From Brevibacterium oceani (GTDB taxonomy: Bacteria; Actinomycetota; Actinomycetes; Actinomycetales; Brevibacteriaceae): a stretch of 64,000 bases of DNA. Made by a program: the position numbers and the translations under genes. This document shows positions 16,399 through 25,172 of the stretch, in pieces (within the stretch, counting starts at the first letter, position 1; each line of letters starts with the position of its first letter). Below the pieces are notes generated by a model. The model saw only the letters and a program-made list of their open reading frames with translations, ran no database searches and was not told where the DNA came from. The stretch spans positions 124,001 to 188,000 of the forward strand of contig NZ_JABKDE010000001.1 of NCBI RefSeq assembly GCF_013623835.1, given 5' to 3'.

Positions 16399-17664
16399 AT
16401 GACCGATCCCGTGTCGCCGAACTCTGACGTCTCCGATTCGTCGTCGCCGGAGACTCCCGACACCCCCGCCGAGGCTCCGGCCGGCACACCTGAGGCCGTC
16501 GAGACCTCGACGGATGCCCTCGCCGAGGCGGCGCGTCGTTCCTCGCTCGCCCGGGGTCTGAGCTCGACCGCGGTGCTCGGAGCGGGAGAGCTGGCGCAGA
16601 CGCCCATCCACTACGGGGCATCCCTGCGCGAACAGCGCGTCCTTCAAGAGAAGGACGGCCTCGTCGACCTCGCCCATCTGCGGGTGCTGCGCTTGAGCGG
16701 CCCTGACCGTCTGACGTGGCTGAACTCGATCACCACGCAGAAGATCGATGCCCTGGCACCCGGTGTGTCCACCGAAACCCTCGTCCTCGACCCCAACGGC
16801 CGCATCGAAGGCTGGCTGAAGATCGTCGACGACGGCGAGGCGCTGTGGGCCATCAGCGACCTCAACACCGATGAGACCCTCGACTTCCTCCGCAGGATGG
16901 TCTTCATGATGCGCGTCGAAATCGAGGATCTCAGCGACGACTACCAGTGCTTCGGCGCCGTCACCGCCCTGCCGGAGAAGCTGCCGGTGACGAAGCTGTG
17001 GTCCGATCCGTGGCCGCACATCGGCGCCGGTTCGGCGTCCTACGCCCAGGTCGACCTCGGCCTCGAGGTCGCCGGCACCGACCATCCCGGACTCGAGACT
17101 CCGTTCGTCATCGGCATCGTCAGACGCACCGACTTGGCCGGGCTGTCCGCGAACGATTTCGCCATGGCCGGGTTCGACGCGTGGGAGGCGCTGCGGATCG
17201 CCGCCTGGCGACCGGGACGCAATGAGATCGATCACAAATCCCTCGTCGGCGAACTCGACCTGCTCCGCACGGCCGTCCACCTGGCCAAGGGATGCTACCG
17301 CGGTCAGGAGGCAGTGGCACGGGTCCACAACCTCGGTCAGCCGCCTCGGCGGATGGTCTTCGTCCACCTCGACGGGTCCGGGCACATCGCCCCCGACCCC
17401 GGCACCGAGGTGCTCGCGGAGGTCCGCGGATCCGAACGATCCGTGGGGACGCTGACCTCGGTGACCGTGCACTGGGAGCTCGGCCCGATCGGCCTCGCCG
17501 TGGTCAAACGCAATCTCTCGCCCGAAGCGAGACTGAGCTTCGAAATGAGTGACGGCGACCGTGTCGTCGGCGCCCAGGAGACCATCGTGGTCCCCGTGCG
17601 CGAACACGAACGCGAACTGCCGGGCCGCAATCGCGACGTCGACGCACGCGGTCGCAACCGCTGA
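16399..17664 (+). CDS. ygfZ: Folate-binding protein YgfZ (GcvT-like)
   Basis: A 421-residue GcvT-fold protein with the YgfZ hallmark KGCYRGQE at residues 297-304, whose cysteine is needed for function. YgfZ uses tetrahydrofolate to help maintain iron-sulphur enzymes such as MiaB. The first 55 residues are a Pro/Ser/Thr/Glu-rich extension not usual in the family; the domain itself begins at about HYGASLREQ. The ATG follows the nitrobindin-like stop by one base. The C-terminus ends in a charged Arg-rich tail. Confidence 0.9.
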   Translation: MTDPVSPNSDVSDSSSPETPDTPAEAPAGTPEAVETSTDALAEAARRSSLARGLSSTAVLGAGELAQTPIHYGASLREQRVLQEKDGLVDLAHLRVLRLSGPDRLTWLNSITTQKIDALAPGVSTETLVLDPNGRIEGWLKIVDDGEALWAISDLNTDETLDFLRRMVFMMRVEIEDLSDDYQCFGAVTALPEKLPVTKLWSDPWPHIGAGSASYAQVDLGLEVAGTDHPGLETPFVIGIVRRTDLAGLSANDFAMAGFDAWEALRIAAWRPGRNEIDHKSLVGELDLLRTAVHLAKGCYRGQEAVARVHNLGQPPRRMVFVHLDGSGHIAPDPGTEVLAEVRGSERSVGTLTSVTVHWELGPIGLAVVKRNLSPEARLSFEMSDGDRVVGAQETIVVPVREHERELPGRNRDVDARGRNR

Positions 17665-17812
17665 TTCCTGCCATCGATTCGGCAGGTCTCCTGCCACTGA
17701 TCCGCCCGATCGTCGCTTGCCGGACCAGCTGATCTCCGGCACCCGAATCGCAACGGATTCCGCACCTGTCAACGAGCGGATCGTGATGTTCTGCTCATCC
17801 CGCGGACGGCAA

Positions 17813-17842
17813 GTGACAAGAACCGTCGCGAACCCCTATTCT
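17813..17842 (+). promoter_or_regulatory. gabT promoter, probably leaderless
   Basis: GTGACA (17813-17818) and TATTCT (17837-17842) with 18 bases between resemble -35 and -10 boxes. The ATG of gabT is seven bases past the -10, so transcription would start at or next to the start codon. No Shine-Dalgarno sequence is present. The rest of 17665-17849 has no gene. Confidence 0.6.
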
Positions 17843-17849
17843 TCCCTTT

Positions 17850-19217
17850 ATGACAGCTTTGGAAATTGGCGGCGAAGCTCTGCCGCAGGAACGTCAACTC
17901 GTCACCGAGATCCCCGGACCGAAGTCCCGTGAACTCGAGGCGCGTCGCAAGTCAGCCGTGGCGACCGGTGTCGGTTCGAGCCTTCCCGCCTATGTGGTGG
18001 CCGCCGGAGGTGCGATCCTCAAGGACGTCGACGGCAACCAGCTCATCGACCTCGGGTCGGGCATCGCCGTGACCACCGCCGGCAACTCGAACGCCCGCGT
18101 GGTCGAGAACGCGAAGGCCCAGATCGAGGCCTTCACCCACACCTGCTTCATGGTCAACCCGTACGAGAGCTACGTCGAGGTCGCCGAAGCCCTCAACCGC
18201 CTCACCCCGGGCGACCACGAGAAGCGCACCGTGCTGCTCAACTCCGGCGCCGAGGCTGTCGAGAATGCCGTGAAGATCGCTCGCGCCCACACCGGCCGCG
18301 ACGCCGTCGTCGTCTTCGACCACGCCTACCATGGCCGCACCAACCTGACCATGGCGATGACTGCGAAGGCCGCTCCCTACAAGGCCGGCTTCGGTCCCTT
18401 CGCCGGTGAGGTCTACCGGGCACCGATGTCCTACCCGTTCCGCGACAACGACGCGGCCGGCACGAAGATCAGCGGTGAGGATGCGGCCAAGCGCGTCATC
18501 ACGATGATCGAGAAGCAGATCGGCTCCGAATACGTCGCCGCGATCGTCATCGAACCCATCCAGGGTGAGGGCGGCTTCATCGTCCCGGCCGAGGGCTTCC
18601 TGCCCACGCTGGTCGAGTACGCCCGCGAGAAGGGCATCGTCTTCGTCGCCGACGAGGTGCAGGCCGGCTTCGCTCGCACCGGCAAGATGTTCGCCTCCGA
18701 ATGGGAGGGCATCGTCCCCGACCTCATCACCACGGCCAAGGGCATCGCCGGCGGTCTGCCGCTCTCGGCCGTGACCGGTCGTGCGGACATCATGGACTCG
18801 GTCGGACCGGGCCGCCTCGGCGGAACCTACGGAGGCAACCCCACCGCATGTGCCGCTGCCCTCGGCGCGATCGCCGCGTATGAGGAGGACGGGCTGGCCG
18901 ATCGGGCCGGACACATCGGCGAGATCATCGTCGACCGTCTGACCAAGCTGCAGTCGAAGTACCCCGAGGTCGGCGACATCCGCGGCCGCGGAGCCATGAT
19001 CGCCGCCGAGTTCGTCGAGCACGACTCGATCGAGCCGAATGCGGACCTGGTGAAGAAGATCGCGGACTACTGCGCGAAGAACGGCGTCCTCGTGCTCACC
19101 ACGGGAACCTTCAGCAACATCCTGCGCTTCCTGCCGCCGCTGACGATCTCCGACGAGCTGCTCCACGACGCCTTCGACGTCATCGAGGCCGGTCTCGCCG
19201 AACTCCTCCCCGCCTAA
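17850..19217 (+). CDS. gabT: 4-aminobutyrate aminotransferase
   Basis: A class-III PLP aminotransferase of 455 residues. The PLP pocket is complete: NSGAEAVENAVKIAR, the VVVFDHAYHGRTNLTM region, FVADEVQAGFARTG with the cofactor-binding Asp, and the Schiff-base lysine K297 in TTAKGIAGGLPLSA. Converts GABA and 2-oxoglutarate to succinate semialdehyde and glutamate; the usual partner gabD is not in this window. The gene seems to be transcribed from a leaderless promoter and is closed by a very strong hairpin. A PucR-type regulator 2.4 kb downstream may control it, as GabR-like regulators do elsewhere. Confidence 0.92.
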   Translation: MTALEIGGEALPQERQLVTEIPGPKSRELEARRKSAVATGVGSSLPAYVVAAGGAILKDVDGNQLIDLGSGIAVTTAGNSNARVVENAKAQIEAFTHTCFMVNPYESYVEVAEALNRLTPGDHEKRTVLLNSGAEAVENAVKIARAHTGRDAVVVFDHAYHGRTNLTMAMTAKAAPYKAGFGPFAGEVYRAPMSYPFRDNDAAGTKISGEDAAKRVITMIEKQIGSEYVAAIVIEPIQGEGGFIVPAEGFLPTLVEYAREKGIVFVADEVQAGFARTGKMFASEWEGIVPDLITTAKGIAGGLPLSAVTGRADIMDSVGPGRLGGTYGGNPTACAAALGAIAAYEEDGLADRAGHIGEIIVDRLTKLQSKYPEVGDIRGRGAMIAAEFVEHDSIEPNADLVKKIADYCAKNGVLVLTTGTFSNILRFLPPLTISDELLHDAFDVIEAGLAELLPA

Positions 19218-19228
19218 CCCCTCCAATT

Positions 19229-19286
19229 ACTACCTGACGGCGGCCCAGCAACCTCGCGCAAGGTTGCTGGGCCGCCGTCAGGTAGT
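19229..19286 (+). terminator. 26-bp perfect hairpin after gabT
   Basis: 19229-19254 and 19261-19286 are exact reverse complements around a 6-base loop (CGCGCA). The stem starts ACTACCTGACGGCGG. There is no T-run. The strength suits termination, but 26 perfect base pairs is far more than a terminator needs, so a dispersed palindrome is an alternative. Confidence 0.75.
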
Positions 19287-19318
19287 TCGGGGGAGGGGGA
19301 TGTAGCACAATAGAGGCC

Positions 19319-20974
19319 ATGACTTCAGCGATCGACGGCTCGAGCATGAGCGTTCCGGCCCGTGTGTGGCAGTTCCTCAGGGGGCCGCGCTTCATCGACC
19401 TGCCGATCCGCCTGCTGGCGCTCATCATGGGCCTGACCATCCTCGTGCCCGGGTCGTTCGAGATCGCCGAACCCCGCTATGCCGCGTTCCTCATCCTCGC
19501 CTACGGCCTCATCGTCCTCGCCGCATTCCTGCCGTTGACCATCATCATCGCGACGACCGGACTGGGCATGGTCTTCTCCCAGCTCTACCCGAGCCTCGAG
19601 AACATGTACCCCGAGGCACTCATCCTCGCCACGGCGGTCCTCATCAGCCGTCGCCGGTGGATCGGGTTCGCCCTCGGCACCGTGGGCCTGGCCGCCTACC
19701 TCATCGTCGCGACTCGGCTGGGCGCCTATGACGCCGGATTCGAGGGGCTGACCGACCTCGGCTACGGTTGGCTGACCTACGCGCTGCTCGGTCTGTCGGC
19801 GAGCTTCGTCGAGGTCCGGATCCGCCGCGAGATCGACCGGCGGGAACGTGCCGCTGTCGAACACCAGAAGACCCTCGATGCGATGCGCGCACGGTTCACC
19901 AGCGATATGCACGACACCATCTCGCACTCCCTGACCACCGAGTCCGCGATCATCCGCACGCTGGCGAGGGAGACCGACTCGGAGAACGCCGCGCGACTGC
20001 TGGCCGAGCTCTCGCTCGTCAACGCCGAAGCGACCAAGCGGCTGCGCCAGCTGGTGACGAGTCTGAGCACGTGGGAGGCCGAGAGCTGCACCGGGGACCG
20101 GCGCAGTTCCCGCATCCGCTTCCGCACCGAGGCCGAGCAGCTGACGACCGCGATCGAAGACGGATGCACGGCCGGTTCCGTGCCGCTGACGACCAGTCTG
20201 TCGCCGCTGCCGGCGTATTCCTCGAGCACGCTGGGCCACCATTTCCGCGCAGTCATGCTCGAACTGGCCACGAACGTCATCCGCCATTCCACCCCGGCGA
20301 CTCCCGCGTCGATCGAGGTCGAGATCCGCGGTGAGCACGGAGACCGGGCCGAGCTGATCTGCCGCAGCACCAATGAAACCCCCGCTGAACTCACCCAGGT
20401 GCCGCGATCGCTGGCCCGACGCGCGACCGCAGTGGGCGGGGCCTGCCGAGTCGAGACCGATGAACAGAAGAGAGCCGTCGTCGAGGTGGCCCTGCCCGTC
20501 CGCTTCCTCTCACCGTCCGCAGGCGCCCCGTCCGCACGTCCGACCGCAGGATCGCAGTCCGCGGGTTCGCCGTCCGCGACGGCGGTCGCGAACCGCGGGG
20601 CCGCGGGAACCGACGCCGACATGATCGATGTCATCGGCGACGACGTGCTGTCCGCGTCATGGGACGGAGGCGGCTCGCCCGCCTCGACGACGATTGGAGA
20701 CGGGTCGGAGTCGGCATCGGACGGAGGCGGATCGAAGTCGTCGTCGACCGATGTCGGCTCGGCCTCCTCGGCGACGGCCGAAGGCGAGCCGACCACGTCG
20801 GCGACAGGCGAAGGCGACCGTGAGTCGAGGACTCCGGAGCCGAACGAGGTTCCCGCCGCCAGCGGTGAGAACCACGCGAACGAGACGGCCCGCTCCGGCG
20901 GACCGAACAGCCCTGGCGGCGACCGTCCCACTCGCGATGACTCCGCCGGTCATCGGAACAAGGTCGACGCGTGA
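19319..20974 (+). CDS. NarL-type sensor histidine kinase with degenerate ATPase and long tail
   Basis: Five hydrophobic segments (residues about 25-160) precede a HisKA_3-type dimerisation domain with the phospho-accepting H198 in DMHDTISHSLTTESAIIRTL. An N-box-like LELATNVIRHS follows. The usual DxGxG and G2 motifs are not visible, so ATP binding may be weak or atypical. The last 170 residues are Ser/Gly/Ala/Glu-rich and probably disordered. CACAAT seven bases before the ATG suggests a leaderless message. Its stop overlaps the response regulator start (GTGA), so the pair is co-translated. The signal is unknown. Confidence 0.8.
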   Translation: MTSAIDGSSMSVPARVWQFLRGPRFIDLPIRLLALIMGLTILVPGSFEIAEPRYAAFLILAYGLIVLAAFLPLTIIIATTGLGMVFSQLYPSLENMYPEALILATAVLISRRRWIGFALGTVGLAAYLIVATRLGAYDAGFEGLTDLGYGWLTYALLGLSASFVEVRIRREIDRRERAAVEHQKTLDAMRARFTSDMHDTISHSLTTESAIIRTLARETDSENAARLLAELSLVNAEATKRLRQLVTSLSTWEAESCTGDRRSSRIRFRTEAEQLTTAIEDGCTAGSVPLTTSLSPLPAYSSSTLGHHFRAVMLELATNVIRHSTPATPASIEVEIRGEHGDRAELICRSTNETPAELTQVPRSLARRATAVGGACRVETDEQKRAVVEVALPVRFLSPSAGAPSARPTAGSQSAGSPSATAVANRGAAGTDADMIDVIGDDVLSASWDGGGSPASTTIGDGSESASDGGGSKSSSTDVGSASSATAEGEPTTSATGEGDRESRTPEPNEVPAASGENHANETARSGGPNSPGGDRPTRDDSAGHRNKVDA

Positions 20975-21618
20975 CATCGGTCCTCGTCGTCGACGATGAT
21001 TCCTGGACGACCCGCGCGGTCACGGCGGCGCTGCGGGACAACGGCGACTTCGAGGTCCTCGACCCGGTCCACTCCGGCGAAGAGGCTGTCGAGTCCTTCA
21101 CCGCGCACCGTCCTGACCTCGTGCTCATGGACGTCAACATGCCGCCGGGAATGAGCGGCGTCGACGCGACGGCTGCGATCCTCGAGCACGACCCCGACTC
21201 CCGCGTGGTGCTGCTGACCACCGTGGCACCGGGGCCGGGAATCGCCCGCGGACTCGAGGCCGGTGCGCTCGCCGTGGTGAATAAGACAGCGGGCGAGGAG
21301 GAGCTCGTCTCGGTGGTGCGGGCCGCCTCGGCAGGGGAGTCGCCCGAACTGCTCAAAGGCCTGGCCGAGGACATCAGCATCAGCGGCGATGAGCTGCCCG
21401 AGGCGCCGACCTCCGCGCCTCAGCTGACCGATAGGGAACTCGAGCTGCTCATCCTCCTCTGCCAGGGCCACGGCTACGACGAGATCGCCGAAGCGCAGTT
21501 CGTCACGATGAGCACGATGAAGACACATGCGAAGAACCTGCGCATCAAACTGGGCGCGAAGAACCTCGCCCAGCTCGTCGTCCGCGCCCTCCAGTTCAAG
21601 TACTACTCACCGGAGTAG
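20971..21618 (+). CDS. NarL/FixJ-family response regulator
   Basis: A 215-residue two-domain regulator. The receiver has acidic residues DDD at 8-10, the acceptor D54 in LVLMDVNMP and a conserved Lys near 104. The C-terminal LuxR-type helix-turn-helix reads LTDRELELLILLCQGHGYDE then STMKTHAKNLRIKLG. It is the cognate partner of the overlapping sensor kinase. The GTG start overlaps the kinase stop. Targets are unknown; the flanking gabT and PucR-type genes are possible. Confidence 0.9.
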   Translation: MTSVLVVDDDSWTTRAVTAALRDNGDFEVLDPVHSGEEAVESFTAHRPDLVLMDVNMPPGMSGVDATAAILEHDPDSRVVLLTTVAPGPGIARGLEAGALAVVNKTAGEEELVSVVRAASAGESPELLKGLAEDISISGDELPEAPTSAPQLTDRELELLILLCQGHGYDEIAEAQFVTMSTMKTHAKNLRIKLGAKNLAQLVVRALQFKYYSPE

Positions 21619-21660
21619 GGATCCCTCGAGGCCACCTGCCCGCCTACTACAGTGGGAACC

Positions 21661-23343
21661 ATGACCGATGCCGTGAGCCCCCGCCTGTCCCACCTGATCC
21701 GGGACACCGAGGGCTTCCTCCTGCCGCTCACCGAGGTGGCCGACGACATCCTGGTCACCCGGGTCGAATTCGACTTCGACCTGCCCGCCGATACACAGGC
21801 GCTGACCGGCACGGTCGTCCTCATCGCCGAGGCGGTCGGCAGCTCCGACCGACTCGATGCGCTGATCGAGACCCACCGTGGAGCGGCGGCCCTGATCCTC
21901 TCGCCCGGAGCCCACGACCACCTCACCGACACCCCTGCTTACGGCGAGGGAGGAACCGCACCGGCCCTTCTCGAACGGTCCGCAGCCGTGACATGGTCCG
22001 AAGTGCTCGTCCACCTCCGCCAGCTGCGAGAGGGCGCCGCGAGCGCCCTGGCCTGGCCCGATGTCGACGACCTCAGCGCGCTGGCCGCGGTAATCGCGGA
22101 GTCGACGGGCGCATCGATCACCATCGAGGACCCGGCCTCCCGCGTCCTCGCCCACGCCAACCTCGGCGATGAGCTCGATGAGATCCGCCGCGAGACCATC
22201 CTCTCCGGTGCGATCCCGGGCTGGCGCATCGCCGAACTCGAGGAGTCCGGATTCCTCGACACCGTGCGCCGCTCGACCGACGTCGTCGAACGTCCCGCCG
22301 ACGGTGCGACCCCGGCGCGTTCGGTGATCGCACTGCGCAGCGAAGGCGAACTCATCGGCACGATCTGGGCCGCCTACCCGGAAACCGTGCCCGCGGAATC
22401 TCTGCGCCAGGTGCTGCGCGAAGCGGCCCGCGCAGCACTCCCGGTGATGCTGCGCACCCTGCGGCGCTCACCGTTCGAGAAGCGCATCCGCCGCGAAGCT
22501 CTCGGGTCGATCCTCCTCGGCGCCGCAGATCTGGGTCCGGCCGCGACGCTTCTCGCGCTGCCCTTCTCCGGGCATTACTCGGCCCTCGCCTTCGCCGAGG
22601 TGGCCCCCGAACGGGAACCGGCGCTGCGGTTCCACCTGCGTGCGGCCTTCGCCGACGCCGTCCTCGCCCACGACGACCGCACCGGTCGGCTCGCGGTGCT
22701 CCTCCACATCGACGGGGACCTCACCGCGACCGAGATCAAGCTCCGCGTGGTCACGGCACTCAAACGATCGCTGCCCTCGTCCGAGATGCTCCTCTTCGGG
22801 GTGGGTTCCACCGTCGAGAGGCTCGATCATGTGCAGCGGGCCTGGAGGGAGGCGGTCGACATCGTCGATGCGCTGCTCAGCCGCAGTGCGCCGACCGATG
22901 ATACGTCGCCGTCTCACAACGCGCAGGCGATCGGAGCCACCGCCGATGACGTCGCCGCCGATCTCATCGGGCTCATGACGGCTGATGCCCTCCGCGCCGC
23001 GGGATCGCAGGTCTCGATGCGCAGTGCGGGCCCGCAGTCCGGGGCACCTGCCGCGGGCCCGCAGATCTCGGCGCCGGCGCGGGCGCTCGCCGCCCACGAT
23101 GCGGAGCACCACGGACAGCTGCTCGAGACGCTGCGGGTCTACTTCGCCACCGTCGGCAACTCCGCCGAGGCCTCCCGCCGGCTGCACGTCCACACGAACT
23201 CGCTGCGCCACCGGCTCGGCCGGATCGAGGAGATCACAGGGCTGTCGACCTCCGAACGCGCCGAGAGACTGTGGCTGGAACTCTCGGTGCTCGTCGTCGA
23301 CAGGGAGACCGCCATCGGCAGCAATCGAAGCGGCAGCCGCTGA
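21661..23343 (+). CDS. PucR-type transcriptional regulator
   Basis: A 560-residue activator-type protein. The N-terminal part has a PucR-like ligand region, the middle a GGDEF-like CdaR segment, and the C-terminus the PucR helix-turn-helix (LETLRVYFATVGNSAEASRR followed by LHVHTNSLRHRLGRIEEITG). Proteins of this class regulate purine, GABA or amino-acid degradation. gabT lies 2.4 kb upstream on the same strand, so a GabR-like role is a fair guess. TACAGT seven bases before the ATG suggests a leaderless start. A low-complexity insert with repeated AGPQ elements precedes the DNA-binding domain. Confidence 0.88.
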   Translation: MTDAVSPRLSHLIRDTEGFLLPLTEVADDILVTRVEFDFDLPADTQALTGTVVLIAEAVGSSDRLDALIETHRGAAALILSPGAHDHLTDTPAYGEGGTAPALLERSAAVTWSEVLVHLRQLREGAASALAWPDVDDLSALAAVIAESTGASITIEDPASRVLAHANLGDELDEIRRETILSGAIPGWRIAELEESGFLDTVRRSTDVVERPADGATPARSVIALRSEGELIGTIWAAYPETVPAESLRQVLREAARAALPVMLRTLRRSPFEKRIRREALGSILLGAADLGPAATLLALPFSGHYSALAFAEVAPEREPALRFHLRAAFADAVLAHDDRTGRLAVLLHIDGDLTATEIKLRVVTALKRSLPSSEMLLFGVGSTVERLDHVQRAWREAVDIVDALLSRSAPTDDTSPSHNAQAIGATADDVAADLIGLMTADALRAAGSQVSMRSAGPQSGAPAAGPQISAPARALAAHDAEHHGQLLETLRVYFATVGNSAEASRRLHVHTNSLRHRLGRIEEITGLSTSERAERLWLELSVLVVDRETAIGSNRSGSR

Positions 23344-23433
23344 GCCTGATTGTCGGTTCATCACAACGAGACCGCGTGAACTTTGGCGCAATAGTGTCCG
23401 AACCTCATAGCGCCAGCGTTCTAGAGTGCATTC

Positions 23434-25086
23434 ATGCCGCTGACGAAGGACATGATGCACACCAGACACGACACTTCCTCGACCCCTGCCCGGCGGTCGT
23501 GCGCGATCTCCGCCGTCGCCGACAACTCTGACCACACTGACGCACCCACTCTCAGTGACGATCCGACACGCGGCGACGCTCCCGCCCTCAGTGACGCACA
23601 TCCCGTCATCGGCCTCATCGACCTCGACCACATCGACGAGGCCTTTGCTCAGCTGAGCTCGGCCTTCGCCTCCGACCACGACGTCCTCCACGCGGTGGCC
23701 TGCAAGGCAGTGCCGCTCCGCCCGCTGCTGCGCCTCTACGCCAAGGCGGGAGCCGGCTGCGAGGTCGCCAGCCCCGGTGAACTCGAACTCGCGCTCGCCG
23801 CAGGGTTCACCCCCGACCGCATCGTCTTCGACTCTCCCGCGAAGACCTGGACCGAGCTGCGCCGGGCCGTCGAACTCGGAGTGTCGATGAACATCGACAG
23901 CCTCGAGGAGCTCGCCCGACTCGACACCCTGTTCGACGAACGACACCCCACCCCAGCCTCGGCGAGGGTCGGGATCCGCATCAACCCGCAGTCGGGCACG
24001 GGCACGATCGGCGCGCTCAGCACCGCCACCCGGACCTCGAAGTTCGGCGTCGGCCTCACCGACGAAGGAGCTCGTGAGGCTGTCATCGGGGCCTACCTCG
24101 CCCGGCCCTGGCTGACCCAGATCCACGTCCACTCGGGTTCGCAGGGAATCGGCCTCGACCAGGCTGCCGAGGGCATCGCCGTGGCCGTCGAGCTCGCCGC
24201 AGAGATCAACACCCGCGTCAACCGCCGGCAGGTCACGCGCATCGACATCGGCGGGGGACTTCCCGTGAACTTCGACGGCGAAGAGGTCACTCCGACCTTC
24301 GCCGACTACCGCGCGGCCCTCGAAGCCCGGATCCCCGAGATCTTCGACTTCGAGATCGTCACCGAATTCGGGCGCGCCCTGCTCGCCAAGGCCGGCACGA
24401 TCCTCACCCGCGTCGAATACACGAAGACCACCGGCGGCCGCCGCATCGCGATGACTCACGCGGGCGTCCAGGTCGCCACCCGCACCGCCTACGCCCCCGC
24501 CGACTGGCCACTGCGCATCCTGCCCTTCGACCCGCAGGGCAGACCCAAGATCGCCGAGGCGGTCCCCACCGACGTCGCAGGCCCCGCCTGCTTCGCCGGG
24601 GACCTGCTCGCTCGCGATCGGATGCTGCCCCGGCTCGACGCCGGAGACCTCGTCGCCGTCCCCGACACCGGCGCGTACTACTTCTCGAACCCCTTCTCCT
24701 ACAATCTCCTCCCGCGCGTTCCCGTCTACGGCTACCGCATCCCCGGTGGTACAGATGCCCGATCTGACCAGGCCGGACCCGACCAAACTGAACCCGGCCC
24801 AGCCGACGCAGGGGCCTCCGCCGCCGAGCCGACCGACACTGTCCCGACCGGACCATCCCCATCCCCGGATGAACGCGGCACCGGGGGGCACCTCGGCGAA
24901 GGGGCGCCGCAGTTCTTCCTCATCCGGGCCGGGCAGACGATCGACGATGTCCTCGCCGAGGCAGGGGAGCTGGACCTCACTGCACCGCCCGCGGGCGGGC
25001 CCTCCCGCGCAACAGGGCCCTCCCGCACCGCAGGGAAGGACGGTGAGCGCGACGCAGACAAACAGGGCGCGTTTATCCGAAGTTGA
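23434..25086 (+). CDS. PLP-dependent decarboxylase of the DAP/ornithine fold III family (LysA-like)
   Basis: An alanine-racemase-fold decarboxylase. The PLP lysine is K91 in AVACKAVPL; HVHSGSQG, IDIGGGLPV and EFGRALLAKAG build the cofactor site; C386 in PACFAGDLL is the catalytic cysteine from the partner subunit. DTGAYYFSNPFSYN replaces the usual LysA motif DAGAYGASMSSNYN, so the substrate is probably not meso-diaminopimelate. The frame is 550 residues against about 420 for LysA; the extra lies in a 55-residue N-terminal extension and a Pro/Ala/Thr-rich insert before the last 60 residues. TAGAGT six bases before the ATG indicates a leaderless message. Confidence 0.85.
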   Translation: MPLTKDMMHTRHDTSSTPARRSCAISAVADNSDHTDAPTLSDDPTRGDAPALSDAHPVIGLIDLDHIDEAFAQLSSAFASDHDVLHAVACKAVPLRPLLRLYAKAGAGCEVASPGELELALAAGFTPDRIVFDSPAKTWTELRRAVELGVSMNIDSLEELARLDTLFDERHPTPASARVGIRINPQSGTGTIGALSTATRTSKFGVGLTDEGAREAVIGAYLARPWLTQIHVHSGSQGIGLDQAAEGIAVAVELAAEINTRVNRRQVTRIDIGGGLPVNFDGEEVTPTFADYRAALEARIPEIFDFEIVTEFGRALLAKAGTILTRVEYTKTTGGRRIAMTHAGVQVATRTAYAPADWPLRILPFDPQGRPKIAEAVPTDVAGPACFAGDLLARDRMLPRLDAGDLVAVPDTGAYYFSNPFSYNLLPRVPVYGYRIPGGTDARSDQAGPDQTEPGPADAGASAAEPTDTVPTGPSPSPDERGTGGHLGEGAPQFFLIRAGQTIDDVLAEAGELDLTAPPAGGPSRATGPSRTAGKDGERDADKQGAFIRS

Positions 25087-25172
25087 GGTCAGATCGACTT
25101 AGGATGAAGTGTGAGCAGGGTCTCACCTGCAGATATCTATAACCGAATCACGGAAATGACAGAAGGGCAAAG

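Noticed and set aside
22468..24891. An 807-codon gene on the minus strand
   Set aside because: It runs antisense to the PucR-type and decarboxylase genes, whose domains are clear. Long antisense frames are expected at this GC content.
23434..25086. The essential diaminopimelate decarboxylase LysA
   Set aside because: The catalytic lysine and cysteine are present, but the substrate-end motif differs (DTGAYYFSNPFSYN) and argS/hom/thr neighbours, usual for lysA in actinobacteria, are absent.
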